Below are positions 1-8,134 of a stretch of 38,392 nucleotides of DNA, piece after piece (within the stretch, counting starts at the first letter, position 1; each line of letters starts with the position of its first letter). The position numbers were made by a program, and so were the translations under genes. The notes beneath the pieces were generated by a model. That model was not told the DNA's origin, did not search any database, and saw only the letters and a list, made by a program, of their open reading frames with translations. Origin of the DNA: Streptomyces longispororuber (GTDB lineage Bacteria; Actinomycetota; Actinomycetes; Streptomycetales; Streptomycetaceae); NCBI RefSeq assembly GCF_024448165.1, contig NZ_JAMOLN010000089.1, positions 1 through 38,392 of the forward strand, given 5' to 3'.

Positions 1-1407
1 CGCGACGACCGCCGCCGCCACGGCCGCCGCGAACAGCCGCAGCCGGGCGCCCGACGCCGTACGGAACACCAGCAGACCCGCGATGGCGGCCGCCATGACC
101 AGGGCGATCACCGGCCACAGCCAGCCGTTCCAGCCGGCCGCCCGGCGCAGCAGCACGACCGCCCACAGGCCGGTCACGCCGAGCGCCACCGGCAGCACCC
201 ACGCCCATCGCTTGTCGGCACGGAAGGCGCGCAGCAGCATCACGCCGCCCCCACCGCACAGGGCGGCGATGCCGGGGGCGACCGCCGTCGTGTAGTAGGG
301 GTGCATGGTGCCCTCGGCCGTCGCGAACGTGACGTAGTGCAGCACCAGCCAGCCGCCCCACAGCACCAGCGCGGCGCGCGTGGGGTCGGTGCGCGGGGCG
401 CGGCCGCGCAGCACCAGACCGGCGGCCAGGGCGATCGCGGCGAACGGGATCAGCCAGGAGATCTGGCCGCCGAGGGTGTCGTTGAAGAGCCGGCCGAGAC
501 CCGCGGCGCCGGAGAAGCCGCCGCCCCCGCCCCCGCCGCCCCCGCCGTTGCCCTCGCCGCCGAGGACCCGGCCCAGGCCGTTGTAGCCCATGATCAGGTC
601 CCAGGCGGAGCCGTCCGTCGAGCCGCCGATGTACGGACGGTCGTCGGCCGGCACCAGCGAGACGGCCGTGGCCCACCAGAAGCTGGACACCGCGAGCACC
701 ACGGCCGCGAGCGCCAGATTGCGGATCCTGCGGCCCCAGCCGAGGCCGGAGGCGTACAGGTAGACGGCGAAGACCGCGGGCAGCGCGATGTAGCCCTGGA
801 GCATCTTGGTGTTGAAGGCGAGGCCGAAGCACGCCGCCGAGGCGAGCAGCGGCAGCAGCCTGCCGTCGCGGGTGGCGCGCAGCGCCAGCGCCGCACCGCC
901 CACCATCAGCAGGAGCAGGATCGTGTCCGGGTTGTTGTCCCGGTTGATCGCGACGGTGATCGGCGTCAGCGCGAGCACCAGCGCGGCGACCGCGGCCGCC
1001 GCGTGGCCCCACACCCGCTTCACGGACGCGTGCAGGATCCAGATCGTGCCGAGCGCGGCGCCGATCTGCGGCAGCATCATCTGCCAGGTGCCGAAGCCGA
1101 GGATCCGGCAGGACAGGCCCATCACCACCAGGGCGAACGGCGGCTTGTCCACCGTCAGGAAGTTGCCCGCGTCGATGGAGCCGAAGAACCAGGCCTTCCA
1201 GCTCTGGGTGCCGCTGTAGACGGCGGCGCTGTAGAAGCTGTTCAGGCCGTTCGACGACAGGTTCCAGGCGTACAGGACCGCGGCCAGGGCCAGGATCGCG
1301 AGCAGCGCGGGCAGCGACCAGCGCGGCGCGCGGTGCGCGGTCGGCGCCGACGCGGGCGGCGGCGGGGCGGCGGGGGCGTGGGGGAGCGGTTCGATCGCAG
1401 AGGTCAC
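1..1407 (-). CDS. GT39-type membrane glycosyltransferase (3' end outside window)
   Basis: Polytopic membrane glycosyltransferase of the GT-C fold (GT39/ArnT-like), expected to move a sugar from a polyprenyl-phosphate donor onto an acceptor at the outer membrane face. 469 codons are visible and the reading frame is still open at base 1. After a Pro/Ala-rich cytoplasmic N-terminus comes TM1 (about residues 28-45) and the acidic first outer loop (SFYSAAVYSG, then DAGNFLTVDKPP), typical of the family. Many hydrophobic segments follow, then a glycine-rich stretch just before a conserved GQISWLIP segment, and the motif HPYYTTAVAPGIAAL. The start is uncertain: GTG at 1407 is used, GTG at 1422 is in frame, and neither has a clear ribosome site. 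It is divergent from the ABC exporter. The family call is firm; the substrate is unknown. Confidence 0.85.
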   Translation of the reverse strand, partial: MTSAIEPLPHAPAAPPPPASAPTAHRAPRWSLPALLAILALAAVLYAWNLSSNGLNSFYSAAVYSGTQSWKAWFFGSIDAGNFLTVDKPPFALVVMGLSCRILGFGTWQMMLPQIGAALGTIWILHASVKRVWGHAAAAVAALVLALTPITVAINRDNNPDTILLLLMVGGAALALRATRDGRLLPLLASAACFGLAFNTKMLQGYIALPAVFAVYLYASGLGWGRRIRNLALAAVVLAVSSFWWATAVSLVPADDRPYIGGSTDGSAWDLIMGYNGLGRVLGGEGNGGGGGGGGGGFSGAAGLGRLFNDTLGGQISWLIPFAAIALAAGLVLRGRAPRTDPTRAALVLWGGWLVLHYVTFATAEGTMHPYYTTAVAPGIAALCGGGGVMLLRAFRADKRWAWVLPVALGVTGLWAVVLLRRAAGWNGWLWPVIALVMAAAIAGLLVFRTASGARLRLFAAAVAAAVVA

Positions 1408-1480
1408 CAGTGCACCGTGCACGCCACGGGTGGGCGCGGGCTGTGGCGAACCTTGGCGTCACCTGTGGATCCGCGCCCGG

Positions 1481-1516
1481 GGATCCGATTGTTGCGGCGG
1501 GATGAAATCCGGATCC
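1481..1516. promoter_or_regulatory. inverted repeat in divergent promoter region
   Basis: Arms GGATCCGATT (1481-1490) and AATCCGGATCC (1506-1516) pair with one unmatched base around a 15-base spacer, in the 156-base gap between the GT39 gene and the ABC exporter. Position and symmetry suit a regulator site for one or both genes. No cognate regulator is adjacent, so this is inference from symmetry only. Confidence 0.3.
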
Positions 1517-1563
1517 GCCCGCGTTGGCCCATCGGCAGGTCGAACGAGCGGGAGGCGGCACAG

Positions 1564-4500
1564 GTGGCGGAGAAAAGGGGCTGGGCGAAGCGGCTGTGGG
1601 GCTACGCCATGCGCTACCCCAAGGACGTCTTCCTCGCGCTCGGCGCCTCGCTCGGCGGCATGGCCGTCATGGCGCTCGTCCCGCTGATCACCAAGATCAT
1701 CATCGATGACGTGATCGGCGACCACTCCCGGTCCATGGGGGTGTGGGCGGGCGTCCTGATAGGCGCGGCCGTCGTCGTCTACGTCCTCACCTACATCCGC
1801 CGCTACTACGGCGGCCGGCTCGCCCTCGACGTCCAGCACGACCTGCGGACCGAGATGTACGGGACGATCACCCGGCTCGACGGACGGCGCCAGGACGAGC
1901 TGTCCACCGGCCAGGTCGTCGGCCGGGCCACCAGCGACCTCCAGCTGATCCAGGGGCTGCTCTTCATGCTCCCGATGACCATCGGGAACGTCCTGCTCTT
2001 CCTCATCTCCCTGGTGATCATGGCGTGGCTGTCGCTGCCGCTGACCCTGGTCGCGCTGGCCGTCGCGCCCGCGCTCTGGTTCATCGCCAAGCGCAGCCGC
2101 TCCAAGCTGCACCCCGCCACCTGGTACGCGCAGGCGCAGGCCGCCGCCGTCGCCGGGGTCGTCGACGGCGCCGTCAGCGGCGTCCGCGTCGTGAAGGGGT
2201 TCGGGCAGGAGGAGCAGGAGACCGGGAAGCTGCGCGAGGTCGGCCGCAAGCTGTTCGCCGGACGGCTGCGCACGGTCCGGCTGAACTCCAGGTTCACCCC
2301 CGCACTGCAGGCGGTGCCCGCGCTCGGGCAGGTCGCCATGCTGGCGCTGGGCGGCTGGCTCGCCGTGCGCGGGCAGATCACGCTCGGCACCTTCGTCGCG
2401 TTCTCCTCGTACCTCGCCCAGCTCGTCGGACCCGTCCGGATGCTCGCCGTGGTGCTCACCGTCGGCCAGCAGGCCAGGGCCGGCGTCGAGCGCGTCCTGG
2501 AGCTCATCGACACCGAGCCCAGCCTCACGGACGGCACGAAGGAGCTGCCCGCTGACGCGCCCGCCACCGTCGAGTTCGACGACGTCTCGTTCGAGTACGC
2601 GGGCGCCGACCGGCCCGTCCTCGGCGGGCTCAGCTTCGAGATCCGCGCCGGCGAGACCCTCGCCGTCGTCGGCTCCTCCGGCTCCGGCAAGTCCACCGTC
2701 TCGCTGCTGCTGCCGCGCTTCTACGACGTGACGCACGGCGCCGTCCTCGTCGGCGGTCACGACGTGCGCGAGCTGACCCTCCCGTCGCTGCGGGCCGCCA
2801 TCGGCCTCGTACCGGAGGACTCCTTCCTCTTCTCCGACTCCGTGCGCAGCAACATCGCGTACGGCGTCCCGGACGCCACCGACGAGCAGATCGAGGCCGC
2901 CGCGCGCGCCGCGCAGGCCGACCGGTTCATCGCCGAGCTGCCCGAGGGCTACGACACCAAGGTCGGCGAGCACGGACTGACCCTCTCCGGCGGCCAGCGG
3001 CAGCGCGTCGCGCTCGCCCGCGCCATCCTCACCGACCCGCGCCTCCTCGTCCTCGACGACGCCACCTCCGCCGTGGACGCCCGCGTCGAGCACGAGATCC
3101 ACGAGGCCCTCAAGCAGGTGATGGAGGGCCGCACGACGCTCCTCATCGCACACCGCCGATCCACCCTGAACCTCGCCGACCGGATCGCCGTCCTCGACGG
3201 CGGCCGGCTCGCCGCGATCGGCACGCACGAGGAGCTGGAGCGGGACTCCGCGCTCTACCGGCGGCTGCTGACCGACCCGGACGAGCTGGGCGGCGTGTCC
3301 CCGGGGCACGCCCTGCCGACGGCACCCGCGGAGGACACCTCCGTACGGGAGGAGCTGGACGCCGAGTTCGACGCCGAGCGCGGCGTCACCCCCAGGCTGT
3401 GGACCGGCGACCGCGAGCCCAAGGACACCGCGCTGTCCGGGATGCCCGCGACGCCCGAGCTCCTCGCGCAGGTCGACGCGCTGCCGCCCGCCGTCGACAC
3501 CCCCGACATCGACGAGGCGCGGGCCGTCACCCCGGAGGAGTCGTACGGCCTGCGCAGGCTGCTGCGCGGCTTCGGGGCGCCGCTCCTGATCAGCCTGGCC
3601 CTGGTCGCGGTGGACGCGGGCGTCGGCCTGCTGCTGCCGGTCCTCATCCGGCACGGCATCGACGAGGGCGTCACGCGACTGGCGCTCGGTGCCGTCTGGG
3701 CGGCCGCCGCGCTCGCGCTGGTCGCCGTGCTCGTGCAGTGGGTGGCGCAGATCGGCGAGACCCGGATGACGGGACGCACCGGCGAGCGGGTCCTCTACTC
3801 GCTGCGCCTCAAGATCTTCGCCCAGCTCCAGCGGCTCGGCCTCGACTACTACGAGCGGGAGCTGACCGGCCGGATCATGACCCGTATGACGACGGACGTC
3901 GACGCGCTGTCGACGTTCCTGCAGACGGGCCTCGTCACGGCCTTCGTCTCCGTCGTCACCTTCTTCGGCATCATGGCCGCCCTGCTCGTCATCGACGTCC
4001 AGCTGGCCCTCGTCGTCTTCGCGACGCTGCCGCCGCTGATCGTCGGCACGTTCTTCTTCCGGCGCTCCAGCGTGAAGGCGTACGAGCTGGCCCGCGAGCG
4101 GGTCTCCGTCGTCAACGCCGACCTCCAGGAGTCCGTGGCCGGGCTGCGCATCGTGCAGGCGTTCCGGCGCGAGCGGGACGGCCGGGAGCGGTTCGCCGCG
4201 GGCAGCGAGAGCTACCGGGCCGCCCGCATCCGCGGCCAGTGGCTGATCTCCGTCTACTTCCCGTTCGTGCAGCTCCTGTCCTCGGTGGCGGCCGCGGCCG
4301 TCCTGATGGTGGGCGCGCACCGGGTCGACGCGGGCACGCTCACCACGGGCGCGCTGGTCGCCTACCTCCTCTACATCGACCTGTTCTTCGCCCCCGTGCA
4401 GCAGCTCTCCCAGGTCTTCGACGGCTACCAGCAGGCCACCGTCTCGCTGGGCCGCATCCAGGAACTGCTGCGCGAGCCGACCTCGACCAAGGCGGCGCGA

Positions 4501-5280
4501 GAGCCCCTGGAGGTCCTCTCCCTGCGCGGCGAGATCGCCTTCGAGGATGTCGACTTCGCCTACGGCACGGACGAGGCGGCGCTCTCCGACGTACGGCTGC
4601 GGATCCCGGCCGGGCAGACCGTCGCGTTCGTCGGCGAGACGGGCGCGGGCAAGTCGACGCTGGTCAAGCTGGTCGCCCGGTTCTACGACCCGACGGGCGG
4701 CCGGGTCACCGTCGACGGCACGGACCTGCGCGACCTGGACCTCACCTCGTACCGGCACCGGCTCGGCGTCGTCCCGCAGGAGGCGTACCTCTTCCAGGGC
4801 ACCGTCCGCGACGCCATCGCCTACGGCCGGCCCGACGCCACCGACGCCCAGGTCGAGGCGGCGGCGCGGGCGGTCGGCGCGCACGAGATGATCGCGACCC
4901 TGGAGGGCGGCTACCTCCACGAGGTCGCCGAGCGGGGACGCAACCTCTCGGCGGGCCAGCGCCAGCTGATCGCCCTGGCCCGCGCCGAGCTCGTCGACCC
5001 CGATGTCCTGCTCCTCGACGAGGCGACGGCCGCCCTCGACCTCGCCACCGAGGCGCAGGTCAACCAGGCCACGGACCGTCTCGCCGGCAAGCGGACCACG
5101 CTCGTCGTCGCACACCGCCTGACGACGGCGGCCCGCGCCGACCGGGTCGTGGTGATGGCCGACGGCCGGGTCGCGGAGGACGGCACCCACGACGAGCTGC
5201 TGCGCAAGGACGGCCGGTACGCGGCGCTGTGGCGCACGTTCATCGGTGAGGAGGAGCCGGAGACGGAGACGGTGGGCTGA
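1564..5280 (+). CDS. single-chain ABC exporter, TMD-NBD-TMD-NBD
   Basis: A 1238-residue ABC exporter in which two half-transporters, normally separate MsbA/LmrA-like or heterodimeric subunits, are one chain. The order is TMD1 (about 15-310), NBD1 (about 335-575), a charged linker, TMD2 (about 660-950), NBD2 (about 975-1235). NBD1 has Walker A GSSGSGKST at 370, signature LSGGQ at 474 and Walker B ending D498-D499, so the catalytic Glu is Asp. NBD2 has GETGAGKST at 1024, signature LSAGQ at 1128 and a normal DE pair with E1153. The NBD1 Walker site and the NBD2 signature form one composite site, so the molecule has one degenerate and one competent ATP site, as in heterodimeric exporters. GTG 1564 is chosen because GGAGG (1551-1555) lies 8 bases upstream; the open frame further upstream is antisense to the GT39 gene. 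The substrate is unknown (drug, lipid or peptide). Confidence 0.93.
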   Translation: MAEKRGWAKRLWGYAMRYPKDVFLALGASLGGMAVMALVPLITKIIIDDVIGDHSRSMGVWAGVLIGAAVVVYVLTYIRRYYGGRLALDVQHDLRTEMYGTITRLDGRRQDELSTGQVVGRATSDLQLIQGLLFMLPMTIGNVLLFLISLVIMAWLSLPLTLVALAVAPALWFIAKRSRSKLHPATWYAQAQAAAVAGVVDGAVSGVRVVKGFGQEEQETGKLREVGRKLFAGRLRTVRLNSRFTPALQAVPALGQVAMLALGGWLAVRGQITLGTFVAFSSYLAQLVGPVRMLAVVLTVGQQARAGVERVLELIDTEPSLTDGTKELPADAPATVEFDDVSFEYAGADRPVLGGLSFEIRAGETLAVVGSSGSGKSTVSLLLPRFYDVTHGAVLVGGHDVRELTLPSLRAAIGLVPEDSFLFSDSVRSNIAYGVPDATDEQIEAAARAAQADRFIAELPEGYDTKVGEHGLTLSGGQRQRVALARAILTDPRLLVLDDATSAVDARVEHEIHEALKQVMEGRTTLLIAHRRSTLNLADRIAVLDGGRLAAIGTHEELERDSALYRRLLTDPDELGGVSPGHALPTAPAEDTSVREELDAEFDAERGVTPRLWTGDREPKDTALSGMPATPELLAQVDALPPAVDTPDIDEARAVTPEESYGLRRLLRGFGAPLLISLALVAVDAGVGLLLPVLIRHGIDEGVTRLALGAVWAAAALALVAVLVQWVAQIGETRMTGRTGERVLYSLRLKIFAQLQRLGLDYYERELTGRIMTRMTTDVDALSTFLQTGLVTAFVSVVTFFGIMAALLVIDVQLALVVFATLPPLIVGTFFFRRSSVKAYELARERVSVVNADLQESVAGLRIVQAFRRERDGRERFAAGSESYRAARIRGQWLISVYFPFVQLLSSVAAAAVLMVGAHRVDAGTLTTGALVAYLLYIDLFFAPVQQLSQVFDGYQQATVSLGRIQELLREPTSTKAAREPLEVLSLRGEIAFEDVDFAYGTDEAALSDVRLRIPAGQTVAFVGETGAGKSTLVKLVARFYDPTGGRVTVDGTDLRDLDLTSYRHRLGVVPQEAYLFQGTVRDAIAYGRPDATDAQVEAAARAVGAHEMIATLEGGYLHEVAERGRNLSAGQRQLIALARAELVDPDVLLLDEATAALDLATEAQVNQATDRLAGKRTTLVVAHRLTTAARADRVVVMADGRVAEDGTHDELLRKDGRYAALWRTFIGEEEPETETVG

Positions 5281-5382
5281 GACGCGCTCCGCCAGAGGGT
5301 GCGGGGCGTCGTGCAACCGTACGCACCGTGTGTCGCGTCAGTTCATCAGTACCCTGATGCCGACGTGACGGGAGGGGCAGCA

Positions 5383-5802
5383 GTGCGAAGAGGTGATGAC
5401 GCCGACATACGGGGCGTACGTACGCCCCGTCGGCTGTGCGCGCTGGCCCTGACCGGCCTGGTCGCGGCCGGCCTGCTCACCGTGGCGGGCCCCGGCGTGG
5501 CCGGCGCCCAGGCCGCGGCGCTCTGCGCGGGCCACAAGGTACGCACCCTCCCGTTCGCCACCGGCAGCACGGTCGTCTACAAGAGCCGCGGCTACGTCTG
5601 CGCCGTCACCCTCGCCAAGCGCACCGGCGTCCGCCAGACCATGTCGGTCAGCGTCCAGGCCCGCGGCAACCGGCCCGTCGTCGACGAGGGCCGCTACACC
5701 CACCACGCGGGCCCGGTCACCGTGCACGCCGGTCACCGCTGCGTGCGCGTGAAGGGACAGGTGGGGTCGAAGTCGGTCAGTTCGGGCTGGATCCTGTGCT
5801 GA
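5383..5802 (+). CDS. small secreted Cys-containing protein, unknown function
   Basis: A 139-residue predicted exported protein. After a charged N-terminus (RRGDDADIRGVRTPRR) comes a hydrophobic stretch (LCALALTGLVAAGLL) and a signal peptidase-like site after AGAQA, giving a mature protein of about 95 residues. The mature part has four Cys (ALC, YVC, HRC and the C-terminal ILC), enough for two disulfides, and many basic and beta-prone residues. GTG 5383 is used because GGAGG at 5371-5375 is 7 bases upstream; the longer frame from 5299 has no ribosome site. A 22-bp perfect palindrome lies at codons 9-16. I do not recognise the family. It stands alone between the exporter and the S37 peptidase. 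Confidence 0.7.
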   Translation: MRRGDDADIRGVRTPRRLCALALTGLVAAGLLTVAGPGVAGAQAAALCAGHKVRTLPFATGSTVVYKSRGYVCAVTLAKRTGVRQTMSVSVQARGNRPVVDEGRYTHHAGPVTVHAGHRCVRVKGQVGSKSVSSGWILC

Positions 5803-5926
5803 GTCGGACGGGACCGGACGGGACCGGTCGGGCCGCTGCGCTGAGCGGACACCAAGTTGCTCTGGTGGTACACGAGTTGCTCCGATAGCTTCCGGAGCGC
5901 ATCTGTGTATCTCCAGGGGAGGGTGC

Positions 5927-7336
5927 ATGCGCAAAGCGCTCAGATGGCTGCTGTCGCTCGTGGTGCTCATAGGCACCGTGAGTGCGGCCGGGATGACGAC
6001 GGCGACCGCCGTCGAACAGCCCGCGACCGCCGCGGCCACCGACATCAAGGACCGGCTCCTCGCCATACCCGGCATGAGCCTCATCGAGGAGAAGCCGTAC
6101 ACCGGCTACCGCTACTTCGTCCTCAACTACACGCAGCCGGTCGATCACCGGCACCCGAAGGCCGGTACGTTCCAGCAGCGGATCACCGTGCTGCACAAGG
6201 ACGTCAGCCGCCCGACGGTCATGTTCACCAGCGGCTACAACGTCTCGACGAACCCCTCGCGCAGCGAGCCGACGCGGATCGTCGACGGCAACCAGGTCTC
6301 CGTCGAGTACCGCTTCTTCACGCCGTCCAGGCCGCAGCCCGCCGACTGGTCCAAGCTGAACATCTGGCAGGCCGCCAGCGACCAGCACCGCATCTTCAAG
6401 GCGCTCCAGCCGATCTACGACCAGAACTGGCTGACCACCGGCGGCTCCAAGGGCGGCATGACGGCCACGTACTACGAGCGCTTCTACCCGCGCGACATGG
6501 ACGGCGTCGTCGCGTACGTGGCGCCCAACGACGTCGTCGACAAGGAAGACTCCGCGTACGACACGTTCCTCGCGAACGTCGGCCCGAAGGACTGCCGCGT
6601 CGCCCTGCAGAAGGTGCAGCGCGAGACGCTGGTGCGCCGGGGCGCGCTGGAGAAGAAGTACCAGGAGTACCTGACCGCCAACGACTACACCGTGAACACG
6701 GTCGGTTCGCTGGACAAGGCGTACGAGGCGACCGTCCTCGACCTCGTGTGGGGCTTCTGGCAGTACCAGCCCGAGTCGGCCTGCGCGGACGTCCCGGACG
6801 CCGCCACGGTCACCGACCAGGCGCTCTTCGACTACGTCGACTCCGTCGGCGGCTGGTCGTCCTACGCCGACCAGGGCCTGGAGCAGTACACGCCGTACTA
6901 CTACCAGGCGGGCACGCAGCTCGGCTCGCCCGACATCAAGCAGCCCTGGCTCGGCAAGCTGTCGCGCTACGGCTACCAGCCGCCGCGCAACTTCGTGCCG
7001 CGCTCCATCCCCATGAAGTTCGACGCGCGGGCGATGCCCGACGTGGACGGCTGGGTGCGCCACCACGCCACGCGCATGCTGTACGTGTACGGCGACAACG
7101 ACCCGTGGGGCGCCGAGCGCTTCCGCCTCGGGTCCGGGGCGCGCGACTCGTACGTCATGACCGCGCCGCACGCCAACCACGGCGCGAACGTGGCCGGTCT
7201 GACGGCTGACGACAAGGCCCTCGCCACGTCCCGCATCCTGGACTGGGCCGGCCTGTCGGGCACGACGGCCAAGGCGCCGCACGACGCGAAGCTCGACCGG
7301 GTCGACGGTGCACGGGAGTTGAAGCTCCGGCCGTGA
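5927..7336 (+). CDS. secreted S37 family serine peptidase (tri/tetrapeptidyl aminopeptidase-like)
   Basis: A 469-residue exported serine peptidase of the PS-10/S37 family (Peptidase_S37), related to Streptomyces mobaraensis prolyl tri/tetrapeptidyl aminopeptidase, which trims short peptides from the N-terminus of extracellular proteins. A Sec-type signal peptide covers about residues 1-30 (RKALRWLLSLVVLIG, Ala-rich end). The alpha/beta-hydrolase nucleophile is in GGSKGG with Ser174. The likely acid is D390 or D392 in YVYGDNDPWG, and the base His415 or His418 in APHANHG. An early conserved block reads YRYFVLNYTQPVDH. ATG 5927 follows GGGGAGGG at 5916-5923. The gene is monocistronic and ends at a strong hairpin. 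The family call is firm; the exact specificity is inferred. Confidence 0.9.
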   Translation: MRKALRWLLSLVVLIGTVSAAGMTTATAVEQPATAAATDIKDRLLAIPGMSLIEEKPYTGYRYFVLNYTQPVDHRHPKAGTFQQRITVLHKDVSRPTVMFTSGYNVSTNPSRSEPTRIVDGNQVSVEYRFFTPSRPQPADWSKLNIWQAASDQHRIFKALQPIYDQNWLTTGGSKGGMTATYYERFYPRDMDGVVAYVAPNDVVDKEDSAYDTFLANVGPKDCRVALQKVQRETLVRRGALEKKYQEYLTANDYTVNTVGSLDKAYEATVLDLVWGFWQYQPESACADVPDAATVTDQALFDYVDSVGGWSSYADQGLEQYTPYYYQAGTQLGSPDIKQPWLGKLSRYGYQPPRNFVPRSIPMKFDARAMPDVDGWVRHHATRMLYVYGDNDPWGAERFRLGSGARDSYVMTAPHANHGANVAGLTADDKALATSRILDWAGLSGTTAKAPHDAKLDRVDGARELKLRP

Positions 7337-7356
7337 TCCACGGATGAGCACACCGA

Positions 7357-7384
7357 GGGGGTCGTCCCGGACGGGGCGGCCCCC
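7357..7384. terminator. bidirectional hairpin terminator between convergent genes
   Basis: A G/C stem begins GGGGGTCGTCCCG (7357-7369) and closes with CGGGGCGGCCCCC (7372-7384). All positions pair if two G-U pairs are allowed, and TTCTGCT follows. It lies 20 bases after the peptidase stop and just after the end of the opposing lipoprotein gene, so it can serve both. Confidence 0.7.
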
Positions 7385-7390
7385 TTCTGC

Positions 7391-8008
7391 TCACACCTTC
7401 ACGGCGCAGCCGACCGGCTCGCTGCCGCCCAGCGCCACGTACAGCGACGTCGACGCCGGGCACGCCTCGCGCGTGGCCACCGCCGACCTCACCCGGTACT
7501 GCGGCGCGCTCTCGCCCGAGCCGTCGCACGGCGTCTCCCGGACCTGGCCCTTGCCGGCCGAGTAGACGCAGTCGCCGACGATCGTGCGCGGCCCGCCCCC
7601 GCCGCCCGGGTCACCGGGGTGCGGCGCCTCCAGGTTGCGCATGCAAGCGTAGCCCTGCGCGACGGACCCGCCCCCGCCGGCCGCCGGGGTGTTCTCGCTG
7701 ATGTGCAGGACGAAGTCGGTGCGGGCCGGGCACGCCGGGCCGTCCGCCGTGCTGCCCTCGTAGCGCGCCTCGACCTTGGCCACCGCGCGCTCGCTGCGGC
7801 ACGGCACCTCGTTGAACGAGGTGCGGCCGCGCGAACTGCACTCGCCCACCGCCAGGAACACCGCCCCGTACCCGGACGGCGACCGCAGCGGGTTCGCCGT
7901 CGTCGGGTCCCCCGACCCGCCCGACGAACCCGACAGCGCCTGGCATCCGGCCAGCGCGAGCACCAGCAACGGCACCGCGCACACCACCCAGACCATCCTC
8001 GCAAGCAT
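7391..8008 (-). CDS. lipoprotein with two related Cys-rich halves, unknown function
   Basis: A 205-residue predicted lipoprotein. The N-terminus ends in the lipobox LALAGC, followed by a Ser/Gly linker that would tether the protein to the outer membrane face. The rest is two similar blocks of about 65 residues. Each has VG(E/D)C, then a PC about 16-18 residues later, a V/A-rich strand, ACPA(R/S)T, then an aromatic or hydrophobic strand; they are joined by a Gly-rich linker (GDPGGGGGPR). ATG 8008 is used because GGGGGG lies just upstream; an in-frame start 17 codons earlier is less likely. It is downstream of and codirectional with the GH3 gene, with 126 bases between. No known domain is recognised. 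Confidence 0.75.
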   Translation of the reverse strand: MLARMVWVVCAVPLLVLALAGCQALSGSSGGSGDPTTANPLRSPSGYGAVFLAVGECSSRGRTSFNEVPCRSERAVAKVEARYEGSTADGPACPARTDFVLHISENTPAAGGGGSVAQGYACMRNLEAPHPGDPGGGGGPRTIVGDCVYSAGKGQVRETPCDGSGESAPQYRVRSAVATREACPASTSLYVALGGSEPVGCAVKV

Positions 8009-8134
8009 GGCAATCCCCCCGATATACCCACCCAGCGTGACCCTTGGGGGCGGGCGCACGCCAGATGTGCAGGGGGCTTTGCGTCGGTTGCGGGTGGTGC
8101 GCCGGTTGCCCGGCGTACGCCCCGTACGGACAGG

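Noticed and set aside
301..1563. Long upstream extension of the ABC exporter frame
   Set aside because: It is antisense to the GT39 gene, has low-complexity Arg/Gly/Gln composition, and a good GGAGG site marks GTG 1564 as the start.
1459..5316. 1285-codon open frame on the minus strand opposite the ABC exporter
   Set aside because: Composition is repetitive Asp/Gly/Arg/Val; it mirrors GC-rich codon usage of the real gene and shows no domain.
5847..5890. Direct repeat AGTTGCTC twice before the S37 peptidase as a promoter
   Set aside because: The spacing and -10 options do not give a convincing promoter, so no feature was called.
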